DNA from: Mercenaria mercenaria
Taxonomy: Eukaryota > Mollusca > Bivalvia > Venerida > Veneridae
Assembly (NCBI RefSeq): GCF_021730395.1
Contig: NC_069377.1
Coordinates: 46,268,501-46,332,500 of the forward strand
Length of the DNA: 64,000 nt
Direction of reading: 5' to 3'
The notes under the pieces are model-generated. The model searched no databases. It was not told where the DNA came from and saw only the letters and a list, made by a program, of their open reading frames with translations. Both the position numbers and the translations under genes were made by a program. Positions 12,810-35,827 of the stretch are shown one piece after another. Within the stretch, counting starts at the first letter, position 1, and every line of letters begins with the position of its first letter.

Positions 12810-14475
12810 AACAAGAGTGCAATGATGTCCATATACATCGCTCATCCGAGTGAACAATTTTGGTAGAGGGTCACACACAAACAATGTCTGTGAAATTATT
12901 TTGGAATTGGGCTAGTGTCTGGTAAACAGATTTAGTATCCACAATATGCATATAGGAAATACTGTATTCATTTATGAAAAAGTAAATAACATCTGTGGTG
13001 GCATATTTTTGACAAACTGATATAATCTTAACAAACTTGGTTTTGGGCCACCAAAGAAATATTTCTGTGATAGTATTTATAGATTTCACAGACAAACATT
13101 CTGACCATGTTTTTATGTAAAGCAGGCAGATCATTAACCATTTTTAAGGCGTAAAAAAAAATGTTGTTTCCGGTATCCCGACCTATCCTAAATTTTTGGC
13201 CCGACCCTAAATGTTTTTATGGCCTTGGGGAATATTTTTTTCAGCTTTTTAACAAAAAGCTAAATATTCTAGCTTTTTACCAAAAAGCTGCAAAACTGCA
13301 CTTTTTATTCTTTAAACATGACCAGTGATGTTAGAAATCAACTTACTGATGCTCTAAAGGCATAACCCCCTTATTTGTATTCATTTTTTGACACAAAAAT
13401 AATTTCGAAAAGTCTCCCTTAATAAAACAAATTTCCAAAAAAAATTTCCGACCTACCTACCCTAATTTTTTCCCGCATGTTACCGGAAACAAAGAATTTT
13501 TTAAGCCTAATGACCTAGATCCAGCCTCTCTAGTGTTAACAATGTTTTTCTATGACAACCTAGTGGTGACCTAGTTTTTTACCTCAGACAGTTTTCATAG
13601 AAAAAAACATTCTGGCAAAGATTTCTGATGATCAATTAGAAAATGTGCTCTTTAGAGTGTAAACAAGGTTTTCTATATTTTTCCTGGTGACCAAGTTTTT
13701 AACTTGATCTAAATTTCATAGAGACAAACATTCTAGCAAAGTTTTTTATGAAGATCACTAGAGCATTATCAAGATTCTTCTAAGTTCAATATTATGACCT
13801 GTTGACCTAGTTTCAGATCTCAGGTAACACGATTTTAAACTTGACCTATGTAACATAGAAACAAACATTATGGCAAATGTTTAGGATTGTGTCCTTTTCA
13901 GTGCTTTTAACTAAATGATTTGACCAAATGACCTAGATTAAAACCTCAGGTAATCAAGTTTTAATCTTGACTCGGATTTATAGATATTGCGAAAACTTTT
14001 TATGAAGATCAAATGGAAAAAGTTCTTTTACGATTTGACCAGTGTTAACTTGTCCTATGTAGTATACTGACAAATACCTAATATTAAAATTAAGTAAAAC
14101 ATGTGGTCTCTAGGTGTGAACAAGGTTTACCCATGATTTGACCTAGTGACCTACAAATGTAGTTTAAGTTCTTATGTAACCCAGTTTCAAACTCAACAAG
14201 ACAGACATTCTAACAAAGTTCATCGAAGACTGGGTAGTGTTTACAAGATTTTCTTATTAATTGACAAAGTGAACTGGTGTTTGATCCCAGATGACCCAGT
14301 AATTAAATCATACGAGATTTCATTGAGGGTAAAATTCTGACAAAGTTTCATTAAGTCTGGGCCAAAATTGTGACCCCTAGTGTTTACAGTCATATTGTTG
14401 ATGGCGTATGAAGACGATGGACACAGGGTGATACCAGTAGCTTTTCTTTTGCACTGTGCTCAGGTGAGCGAAAAA
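12810..14475 (+). mobile_element. Hairpin-bounded tandem-repeat element (E class), with nested MITE
   Basis: It starts AACAAGAG at 12810 with a degraded head hairpin and ATCGCTCATCCGAGTG, which corresponds to TCGCTCACCTGAG in better copies. It holds degenerate units of TGACCTAGTTT type and closes with GCTCAGGTGAGCGAAAA near 14458-14474. MITE B copy 2 (13164-13492) is inserted into it. It is non-coding. Confidence 0.65.
13164..13492. repeat. MITE family B, copy 2
   Basis: The left end TTGTTTCCGGTA and right end TTACCGGAAACAA are inverted. GACCTACC-type sequence follows just inside both ends. It is longer than copy 1 (1319-1515), with extra sequence around AGCTTTTTAACAAAAAGCT. It is nested in the 12810-14475 element and so is younger than it. 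Confidence 0.8.
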
Positions 14476-15715
14476 ATTGTGTCATAGTGGTGGTGGGAAT
14501 TGGGTGTTTTGTACAACAGAGCTGATGGGATACCAAAGCACAAGAAACTAAAAGTGAAGAAATTTTGAATGTGGGGGGAGGTGCAATGAAGTGCTGCACT
14601 CTGCAAATCATCTCGTCACGAACCACCCTATATTCGAAGTTTAAAGTAAATATCTTGAATGGTTTTCGAATTGTGCTCCGGAAACAATAAACAAAGGACA
14701 AATTTGATATTTGAACTAAATATGTGATCTTGATCAAAGATCAACTGCTCTGCCCATCATCTGATCATCACTTACCTTTATGCAAAGTTTGAACGGTAAT
14801 TAAGTTATGCTATGGACATGCAGATTGCAATCTCAACTCTAGCGTAAGTAAATACCTAGAATGGTTATTAAGTTATACTCCCAACATATGCTTCTGCTCA
14901 ATTTGTGGCTTTGACCTTAAGACTTGTTGACCCATTTCATGTGCTCCGCATATCACTCCATGACCATCTACATACATGCAAAGTTTGAAGTCAATACCTT
15001 GAATGGTTATCAACACAAAATTTGACCTTTGACCTACCAACCCAGACTTTGCACTGCACACTTTTTTTTGCCACCTACATATAATATGCAAAGTTAAAAT
15101 ATCTGAATGAATTATTATGTTATGCTCCAGACACAGACTAAAAGCATGGGCCATCACATAGATCAATTTTTACAAAATAAGCATATAAAATTCTCGAGGG
15201 TGTGAAGGCAGTAGGCGAGGTTGTTTTGTACGGTGGCGGGGACTGGATACCGAGGCACAAGAAACTACTTTTTTTGGGGGTCGGGGATGTAGAAGGCGAG
15301 GAAACTTCCTTTACACATGTCTGAATCTACATTGTGTTGTCAACACCTACCTATATTTTAAATTTCAAGTATAAACCTTGTATAGCTTTTAAATTAAGCT
15401 GCAAGATAATCGCACAATGCCAGAAAATTGTTTGGAATTAAAAAACACATGGTCCTATAGTTTGAAACTGTTCTTCAATAGTATTGAATAATATGAAATG
15501 GTGGGCAGTTCACATAACCAGTTTCTAAATTTCTACATTTTCCTGATAAACTGTCAACTTTCAACAGGAGTTACGACTTCCAACATGTCATTAAATCATC
15601 ACTTGTAAGAGGTCATGCACCCTTACCTAGGAATAGAACTCACAACCCCGCAACCTTAGATCTGTGCTCTCCCTACTGAGCTCAGCGAGTGAGTGGGAAA
15701 CTTTGAGAAACCCTC
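14476..15715. other. Intergenic, degenerate repeats, no gene seen
   Basis: About 14490-15190 contains loosely repeated phrases (ATGCAAAGTTTGAA, ACCTTGAATGGTTAT, GCTCCAGACACA) spaced about 120-150 bp apart, probably a decayed tandem element. Around 15630-15690 there is a minus-strand tRNA-like SINE head fragment. No open frame here has support. Confidence 0.45.
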
Positions 15716-15720
15716 TTTAA

Positions 15721-16829
15721 AACAAGAGCTGTCGGAGGACAACAACGCTCGACTATTCAACAGCCCTGTCAATTGAATGAATACAAAAGTCGAAAAAGGG
15801 GCATAATTTTGTAAAAATGCAAAACAGGGTTATGGAACCAGCCTCATGACAGTGGACACGTGTGTAAAGTTTCAATCCATTCCCATTAGTGCGTACTGAG
15901 ATACCTGCTTACATATAAGAAATTAACCAAAAACTGCTAAGTTGAAAAGGGGCATAATTTTGTAAAATGCAAAGTAGAGTTATTGAACCTTTGCAAGGCA
16001 AAGTCATATCATGACAGTGAACAAGTGTGTGAAGTTTCAATCCTTTCCCATAAGTGGATACTGAGATACCAACTTACATACAAAAACTTAACCAAAAACT
16101 GCTAAGTCAAAATAGGGGCATAATTTTGAAAAAATGCAAAGTAGAGTTATGGGACCTGCACAGTGCATGTTACATCATGACAGTGAACAGGTGTGTGAAG
16201 TTTTAATTCATTCCCATTAGTGAATACTGAGATACCAGCTTACATACAAACCCTTAACCAGACATTTCTAAGTCGAAAAGGGGCATAATTTTGTCAATAA
16301 GCAAAATAGAGTTATGGAACCTGTGCAATGTAAGTCAATTCATCACAATGAATAAGTGTGTGAAGTTTCAATCCATTCCCATTGGTGGATACTGAGATAC
16401 CAGCTTACATACAAAAACTTAACCAAAAACTGCCAAGTAGCGAAAGCGGCATAATTTTGAAAAAAACAAAACAAAGTAGAGTTATGGGACCTGCTTAGTG
16501 CATGTCAGATCATGATAGTGAACAAGTGTGTGAAGTTTCAATCCATTCCCATTAGTGAGTACTGGGATACCAGCTTACATACAAAACCTTAACCAAACAT
16601 TTCTAAGTCGAAAAAGGGGCATAATTTTGTAAAAAAGCAAAATAGAGTTATGGAACCTGTGCCGTGTGTCAGTTCATCACAGTGAATAAGTGTGTGAAGT
16701 TTCAGTCCATTCCCACAAGTGGTTACTGAGATACCAGCTTACATATAAAAACTTAACCAAATCGGGACGCCGACGCCGACACACGAGCGAGTCCCACAGC
16801 TCTACTATTCTATGAATAGTCGAGCTAAA
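15721..16829 (+). mobile_element. F-class tandem-repeat element with subterminal inverted repeats
   Basis: It starts AACAAGAGCTGT and carries about six units of 155-168 bp keyed by GGGGCATAATTTTG (near 15797, 15952, 16114, 16282, 16450, 16616). It ends CACAGCTCTACTATTC...GAATAGTCGAGCTAAAA. AGAGCTGT and GCTCGACTATTC near the start are the inverted complements of ACAGCTCT and GAATAGTCGAGC near the end. It is non-coding. A related start lies immediately next to its end, at 16830-17036. Confidence 0.75.
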
Positions 16830-17036
16830 AACAAGAGCTACGGTCAACTATTCAACAGCCATGTCAACAATGTATAATTCGAAAATGGGGCATAATTTTG
16901 TAAACTGCAAAACACGGTTATGGAATCTGTACAATGCGTATCAGCTCGTGACAATGGACGAGTGTATGAAGTTTAAATCCTTTCCCATTAGTACCGAGAT
17001 ATCTATCAGCTTACATAAAAAACCTTAACCAAAAAA
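16830..17036 (+). repeat. Truncated F-class copy
   Basis: It starts AACAAGAGCTACGG directly at the end of the previous F element and carries about one unit (GGGGCATAATTTTG near 16890). It breaks off where the next element, with GGGCAAAGATGGCCC, begins. Confidence 0.65.
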
Positions 17037-18614
17037 AGAGGGCAAAGATGGCCCTAGGTCGCTCACCCGAGAAACACCATAACAGTGTAAACATGTTTGG
17101 ATTTCATGGAACCAATTATTCACCAAAAATTTTGTCTCGAGTTTAAACAAGTATTTTATTTGATATGACCTAGTTTTTGACGCTAGATGACCCATATTCA
17201 AATTTGACTTAGATTTCATCAAGGCAATCATTCTGACCAAATTTTATGAAGATCAGTTGAAAAATACAGCCTCTACCGCATACACAAGGTTTTTCTTCGA
17301 TTTGACCTAGTTTTTGACCCCAGATGACCCGTCATCTAACTTTACCTAGATTTCATCAATGCATTCTGACCAAATTTCATGAAGATCAACTGAAAAATAC
17401 AGCCTCTATCGCATACACAATGTTTTTCTTTGATTTGACCTAGTGACCTAAGTTTTGACCCCAGATGACCCATTTTCGAACTTGGCCTAGATTTTATCAA
17501 TGTTATCATTCTGACCAAATTTCATGAACATCATTTGTAAAATACATTATCGCATACACAAGTTTTTCTTTGATTTGACCTAGTGACCTAGTTTTTGATC
17601 CCAGATGACCCATTTTCGAACTCTGCCTAGTTTTCATCAAGGTAATCATTCTGACAAAAACTCATGAAGATCAATTGAAAAATACAGCCTCTATCGCATA
17701 CACAAGGTTTTTCCTTGAATTTACCTAGTGACCTAGTTTTTAACCCCAGATGACCCATTTGCGAACTCGGCCTAGATTTCATCAAGGTAATCATTCCGAC
17801 AAAAACTCATGAAGATCAATTGAAAAATACAGCCTCTATCGCGTACACAAGGTTTTTCTTTTATTTGACCTAGTGACCTAGTTCTTGATCCCAGATGACC
17901 CGTCATCTAACTTTGCCTAGATTTCATCAATGCAATCATTCTGACCAAATTTCATGAAGATCAACTGAAAAATACAGCCTCTATCGCATACACAAGGTTT
18001 TTCTTTGATTTGACCTAGTGACCTAAGTTTTGACCCCAGATGACCCATTTTCGAACTTGGCCTAGATTTTATCAATGTTATCATTCTGACCAAATTTCAT
18101 GAACATCATTTGAAAATACATTATCGCATACACATGGTTTTTCTTTGATTTGACCTAGTTTTAGATCCCAGATTACCCATTTTCGAACTCTGCCTAGTTT
18201 TCATCAAGGTAATCATTCTGACAAAAACTCATGAAGATCAATTGAAAAATACAGCCTCTATCGCACACACAAGGTTTTTACTTGAATTGACCTAGTGACC
18301 TAGTTTTTAACCCCAGATGACCCATTTGCGAACTCTGCCTAGATTTCATCAAGGTAATCATTCAGACAAAAACTCATGAAGATCAATTGAAAAATACAGC
18401 CTCTATCGCGTACACAAGGTTTTTCTTTTATTTGACCCCAGATGACCCATTTTCGAACTCTGCCTAGATTAATCAAGGTAATCATTCTGACCAAATTTCA
18501 TGAAAATCAGTTGAAAAATACAGCCTCTATCGCATACACAAGCTAAATGTTGACGGACGACAGACATCGAGCGATCAAAAAAACTCAACCGAGCATTGCT
18601 CAGGTGAACTAAAA
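17037..18614 (+). mobile_element. E-class hairpin-bounded element with higher-order tandem array
   Basis: The head is GGGCAAAGATGGCCC (17040-17054) followed by TAGGTCGCTCACC. About ten units of 130-146 bp follow, each with CCCAGATGACCC and AATACAGCCTCTATCGC. A four-unit block starting GTCATCTAAC at 17331 repeats at 17902 with a period of 571 bp and high similarity, giving a higher-order repeat. The end has GACGGACGACAGAC then a hairpin-like TGCTCAGGTGAACTAAAAA. It is non-coding. Confidence 0.8.
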
Positions 18615-18626
18615 ACAGCCAAGTCA

Positions 18627-19690
18627 AACAAGAGGGCCAAGATGGCCCTAGATCGCTCACCTGTGTAACACACCGTAACAGTGTAAACATGTTTTACCTA
18701 GTGATTTCATGGAGACAAATATTCTGCCCAATTTTCATTAAGCTTTTCCTAAGATTTAACCTAGTGACCTAGTTTTTGACCCCACGTGACCCAGATTTGA
18801 AATCATCCAAGACTTCATGACAACATTGACCAAATTTTATGAAGATGGAATCAAAATGTGCCCCCTAGGGGGTAAACAAGCTTATTCTTTGATTTGAGCT
18901 GGTGACCTAGTTACCCCACATGACCCGGATAAAAATTCATGCCATATACGCAGACAAACGTTCTGACCAAGGTTCATGCACATCAAATGAACAAGTGTCA
19001 ACAAGCTTTTCCTTCGATTTGACTGGGTGACCTAATTTTTGAACCTATATGACCCAGTTTCAAACTTGGCCTAGGAATCATCAAGATCAACATTCTGACC
19101 AAGTTTCACGAAGATAGGGTCATAAATGTGACCTAAAGAGTGTTAACAAGCTTTTCCTTTAATTTGACCTTATGAACTTGTTTCTGACGCCATATGACCC
19201 AGTTTCAAACTTGACCCAGAAATCACCAAGATAAACACTAAAGTTTCATGAAGATAGGGTCATAAATGTGGCCTCTAGGTTAACAAGCTTTTTTTTATTT
19301 GACCGGATGACCCAGTTTCGATCCAGGCCTAGAGATCATCAAGATAATTATTCTGTGCAAGTCTGTATCAATCAAAGCATAAATGAAACCTCTATATGGC
19401 TGAAAAAGCCAAAATAGGGATCTGGCCAGTTTTCGAAAGGAACCGAGATATTATGCCAATACAAGTTTTATTAAAGTTGACTGCAAAATGTGATCTCTAT
19501 CGTGTTCACAAAGCCAAAAATGGCAAATTTTGACCCTTTAAGGGACCGTAACTCTGGAACCCGATAGGATCTGGCCGGTTTTCAAAAGGAACCGAGATAT
19601 TATGCCCATACAAGTTGTGTGCAAGTTTGATAAAAATCAAATACAAAACGTGGTCTCTTGGACGATCGCAAAACAGATCCGCAAGATTCG
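18627..19690 (+). mobile_element. E-class hairpin-bounded element, 3' end unclear
   Basis: It begins AACAAGAG with a perfect 5-bp stem in GGGCCAAGATGGCCC (18634-18648), then TAGATCGCTCACCTG. Degenerate units carry TTTGACC, TGACCCAGTTTC and AACAAGCTTTT. From about 19430 the units change to a type with GGAACCGAGATATTATGCC, seen twice. No closing hairpin was found. Confidence 0.65.
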
Positions 19691-19698
19691 ACCCTTGA

Positions 19699-19966
19699 AA
19701 AAATGATACCGACAGTTTTTTTTTAATTTTGTAATTGTTTACCAATAGTTTGATATTTCTTTTATAAAAAATAATGGTATAATCAATTCTCTGCAAACGT
19801 TTTGGATAAAGGCCATCACTTTGAAATTTGTCTCTACTTGAGCTTGAGGAAATACCATAAATTACACAAAATTTATAAAAAACGGCACAGAAAAAGTTTA
19901 AAAATTGAAACAGTGCTGTAAGAATATACCAAGCAAATGCCATTTTTTAAACATTACTATTAGTAT
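19699..19966. repeat. Dispersed repeat D, copy 1
   Basis: This stretch matches 25700-25990 over about 270 bp. Shared phrases include GTTTACCAATAGTTTGA, GGCCATCACTTTGAAATTTG and CTTGAGCTTGAGGA. Copy 1 is just past the 3' end of RpS26 and copy 2 is inside RpS26 intron 1. Termini and superfamily are unknown. Confidence 0.7.
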
Positions 19967-20104
19967 TAGGGGTCTAATAACTTAATAGATAACTCAAAAT
20001 ATTACACAATGTGCGACATAATGATAAAACTGCCTTCAATCTAAATTACGAGCCGACCATATACACTGTAAAGTACAACAAACATTTGTATGGACTTTCT
20101 GGTG

Positions 20105-20110
20105 TTTATT
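20105..20110 (-). terminator. Polyadenylation signal of RpS26
   Basis: AATAAA is present on the minus strand, about 29 nt after the TAA stop codon. A short 3' UTR is normal for ribosomal protein genes. Confidence 0.65.
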
Positions 20111-20138
20111 TCTACATCATTTACATAGAATATACAAG

Positions 20139-31697
<11,559 letters not shown>

Positions 31698-31717
31698 TTT
31701 CGTGAGCCGAGCACACC

Positions 31718-31728
31718 GGAAAAGGAAG
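31718..31728 (-). promoter_or_regulatory. RpS26: 5'TOP tract and start region of RpS26
   Basis: The minus strand reads CTTCCTTTTCC, a C followed by ten pyrimidines, about 20 nt before the ATG at 31697. Terminal oligopyrimidine tracts mark the cap site of ribosomal protein mRNAs and give growth-dependent (mTOR/LARP1) translation control. Transcription probably starts at or next to 31728. Confidence 0.7.
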
Positions 31729-31729
31729 C

Positions 31730-32159
31730 GTAGTGATACTTTTTAGGGAATTTTAATTTGGAAGTCCTAATTTTTTTACAAAATTCAAAGTAAAAAATTG
31801 ACGAAAATAAAATGATATTGTATTCATGATAGGAATGACTAGCAGACCATGATCTTTCTTAGCAAATACCTAGGAACTAATTAAGTTGCGGAAGTATGTA
31901 AAACGGCTTTTCAACCCAATGCAATCATTGAACCTGAAAGACAAAAATTTATATGAAAGGGCAAGACTGACGTATATGAATGTCATCAAGAGTTGAAGAT
32001 GAAACTTTGGAAATGCGTAGGATACCTGTCTTTCAACAGTGATCAATGTAAGCATTGAGATTTGAGTACTGAAAAAAATCTACATTAGACTAATCCTCAA
32101 ACTGTTGCAACATGTATTCCCGTAATATTTAAGACACTGTAAATGAAGGGACGTTGCAG
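31730..32159. other. RpS26 upstream region, no gene seen
   Basis: This is presumably the promoter side of RpS26. There is no clear TATA box at the expected distance, which is common for ribosomal protein genes. The 61-aa frame on the minus strand has no support. Confidence 0.4.
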
Positions 32160-32490
32160 ATGTTTGTTTGTTTTTGGTTTAACGTCGTTTTTCAACAGTA
32201 TTTCAGTCATGTAACGGCGGGCAGATAACCTAACCAGTGTTCCTGGATTCTTTACTGGAACAACTGATACGTATTAGACCTTCCTGATTCTTTACCAGTA
32301 CAAACCTGTTCTCTGCAAGTAACTGCCAACTTCCCAACATGAATTATCAGAGGTGGAGGACGAATGATTTCAGACACAATGACTTTTATCAAAACGTCAC
32401 GGAGAACATAAGTCCCGCCCAGGGATCGAACTCGCGACCTCGCGATCCGTAGACCAACGCTCTCCCCACTGAGGTAAGCGGGCGGGCTGG
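32160..32490 (-). repeat. tRNA-derived SINE (family 1), near full length, minus strand
   Basis: Read on the minus strand, it starts with CCCGCTTACCTCAGTGGGGA (A-box region). It continues with GTCTACGGATCGCGAGG and the B box GAGTTCGATCCCTGG, and the body contains AGTTGGCAGTTACTTGCAGA. It ends GTTGAAAAACGACGTTAAAC then CAAAAACAAACAAAC. It lies against the 5' edge of the LINE at 32492. Confidence 0.85.
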
Positions 32491-32491
32491 G

Positions 32492-35400
32492 ATGTACCAG
32501 ATAATTCACTGTATGAATGAACAGCTAGACTCCTGTCATTTTACAAGAATGTTTCATGAAGATTTTCTATTGAGATTCATAAAGTGTCGTCTACAAAATT
32601 TATTGGAAAGTACCAAACCGGATATTGTCATAGGTACAAAGACTTGGTTAGATCCGTCTATCACCGATCATCAAATGTTTCCTTCTTCGTTCAAAGTTTA
32701 TCGAAATGACCGACCAACGAAAGGCTGTGGAGTGTTAGTTGCAATAAGTAGTGAACTTCTAAGCTCACCTCTGCCTGAGTTACAAACTGACTGTGAAATT
32801 GTCTGGGCTAAAGTTGAGATTTCAGGCCATAGAACACTGTATATCTCACCCTACTACAATCCAAAGACGTCAAATGAAAAAAGCCTTTAGAAATGAATTA
32901 GAAAAAAATTGAATTTAGTGTGTCAGTCAAGGAACGCTTTTATTATAACTGGTGGTAACTTTAACCTTCCCGGTTGGGATTGGAAAAATAAGTTGTTAAA
33001 ACCGAATGCAACTTTTATCGAATATCACTATAAATTTGGTGATATTCTAGATGATTACGGATTGACGCAATTAATGGAAGAACCAACCCGTGAAACAAAC
33101 ACTTCGGATTTAATTGTAACAAATATTCCATCAAGTTTTCCTCGAACTGACGTTATCCCAGGCATTTCAGACCATGGCATAGTATATACGGAAGTGAATG
33201 TCTCACCAAGAAAATCCAAGCAATTACCAAGAAAAATTGCCTTGTATCGTAAAGCAAATTGGGATTCCATGTGCGGGGAGATTAATCAAGTCCATATTGA
33301 AATTCTCGAAATGAAACAAAACGGTGGTAGTGTGGAAGATGTTTGGAACTTGTTCAAATCTAAACTTGAAAGTTGTGCCAATGAACATACACCCCATAAA
33401 AATGCAAAGCAGAAAGAAAATTTTCATTGGATTAGCTTTGAATTAAAGAAATTAATCAGAAAACGTGATCAGAATTAAAAAAAGATGAAAAAAGTGCGGT
33501 TCAATCATTCAAAAATAAATTTAAGGAACTTAACTGGTTCAGAGGCAGCTCAGGATATAGTAACTCCGCAAGAAAATGACAATGAATATTCGGGGGAAAA
33601 GCGTTTTTGGACCTACATAAAACATAAAATGTCTGACAGCGGTTGAGTGTTTCCTCTAAAAAGTAATGGAATCTTACACTCAGATCCACTGGACAATGCC
33701 ACAATCCTGAACACTCAATTCAAATCGGCATTTTCAAATAGTGAAGTTTTAACTGACAGTGAATTTAAATCAAGATGTAACATGACTGGATCACATCCGA
33801 AAATCAATGAACATGTTATAACAACGTATAGAATTGAAAAACTACTGAAAGACTTGAATGAATTTAAGGTACCTGGCCCTGACAATATTAAACCAAGGTT
33901 GCTTAAAGAACTTTCTAGCGAATTTTCACCAATTCTAGAAATAATTTTCAATCATTCCCTTGAAACTGGAGACATTCCTACCGACTGGAAGAAAGCCCAT
34001 GTGACACCGATATTTAAAAAGGGGAAAAATACAAAGCTGAGAACTATAGACCAGTCTCGTTGACGTGCGTGTGTTGTAAGCTATTAGAACACTGTGTTAC
34101 AAGTCACATCATGGGAATTTATAGACGACGTAACAACAAATACGGATTCTGGTAAACAAACTGATGTTCTAGTCATGGACTTTTCGAAGGCATTTCACAA
34201 AGTTAGTCACAGCCTACTGGTTAAAAAACTGGAAAATTACGGAATTGACGGCAACATTAATTGGTAGATACAGAGTTTTCTTAGTGGCAGGTCACAATCC
34301 GTGGTCGTAGAAGGTAACATCTGAAAGTATTAGTGTTGAATCTGGTGTCCCCCAGTATTTCTATACTACATAAACGATATGCCCCGGGATATAACATCTA
34401 AAGTACGATTGTTTGCTGACGATACAATAGCATATTTAACAGTGCCATCAAAATCAGATGCTCATACTCTACAGAAAGATCTTGATACTCTCGCTATCTG
34501 GGAAAATCGTTGGAAAATGTCATTTCATCCTGAAAAAAATGCAGTGTTAAAACAATTTCGCGTAAACATCATCCAATTAAGCACAACTACAAATTACATG
34601 GACACATCTTGGAATCAGTGCAAGTAGTTCAGTACCTCGGAGTTTATATGAGCCGTGCCATGAGAAAACCAACATAATGGGTTTGCGACCAGCATGGATC
34701 CAGACCAGCCTGCGCATCCGCGCAGTCTGGTCAGAATCCATGCTGTTCGTTTTAAAAGCCTATTGCAATTAGAGAAACCGTCAGCGAACAACATGGATCC
34801 AGACCAGACTGCGCAGATGCACAGGCTGGTCTGGATCTATGTTGGTCGCAAAGCCACTATGTTGGTTTTCTCATGGCGCGGCTCATATTTCATCTGATCT
34901 CAAATGGACTGAGCATATCGCAAAAATCTGTGTTAAGGCTCACGGAACTCCTGGATTCTTAAAGAGAAATTTAAATATCTTATCTGCAAAAGTTAAAGAG
35001 CAAGCATAATAATAAAATAATTATAGAAGTCTGGTTCGATCAAATGTTGAATATGCCGCAACAGTATGGGATCCGTTCTTCCAGCAAGATATATATAAAC
35101 TCGAACAAGTTAGACCACATTGAATGGCAAACGCTACAAGACCGTAGACGGGAGGCAAGACCCATATTCACAATTTTGAATGAACTTGTAGCCATCGATA
35201 AAAGTGATCGTTTAATTCCAATAGCTCGTCATACAAAAGGAATGCAAGAACACTCATATCAAATTCCACACTGTAATAACGACTACCGCAAAGAATCCTA
35301 CTTCCCAAGGACGACCAGGGAATGGAATGGGCTACCACTGGATATAGTGTCAGTGGGGACCCTGAAAACCTTCAAGTTCCAGGTGTCCAAGCACTTTGCC

Positions 35401-35548
35401 TAATCTCTGTAAGTTATTCTTGTTTTTAACTTTCCTCTGTACATAGTATATCTTTTAACTCTGAACTATTTCTGCGCATACTTCCCAAACGTCAGTATAA
35501 TCAATATACTGATTGTGGTCGCAAAACGGCGGAAGCAGAAGCAGAATT
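32492..35548 (+). mobile_element. Decayed non-LTR retrotransposon (LINE, CR1/Jockey-like)
   Basis: Coding blocks in order: endonuclease (EEP) sequence at 32600-33480 with PDIVIGTKTWLDPSI, GCGVLVAI and ITGGNFNLPGWDW (usually GDFN); a linker; then reverse transcriptase at 33650-34620 with FKVPGPDNIKPRLLKEL, WKKAHVTPIFKKG, MDFSKAFHKVSH and FADDTIAYL. The C-terminal block at 35044-35403 has WQTLQDRRREARP and FPRTTREWNGLPLDI. The frame is broken several times and a 235-bp MITE sits in the RT (34650-34884), so it is dead. The 3' end is near 35548, after GGCGGAAGCAGAAGCAGAA. Confidence 0.88.
34650..34884. repeat. 235-bp palindromic MITE, family A, copy 2
   Basis: This is a complete copy, GAGCCGTGCC to GGCGCGGCTC, inserted in the LINE reverse transcriptase. 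A 4-bp duplication ATAT (34646-34649 and 34885-34888) flanks it. It dates after the LINE insertion. Confidence 0.92.
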
Positions 35549-35827
35549 TTACACCATTCTCCCAAGTGAGTGATTTTTAAACTGAAGAGATATGTACAAG
35601 AACAATTGTGAGTCAGGAATAGAACTATATTTTACATAATTAAGTGTGTTATAGATCCCAAAAGTTCTTAAAAAGGATACGAGTCCAAGAAAGCACGGAC
35701 ACACTATTGTCATGTAGGTTTGTATACATGTGTTTGAAATTACTCGTCCAATAATTTCACTGACCCAAAACTGTTGCCCATAACGCCATTAGCCAAATAA
35801 GCCCATGCGTGAAGAAGTATTAAAACT

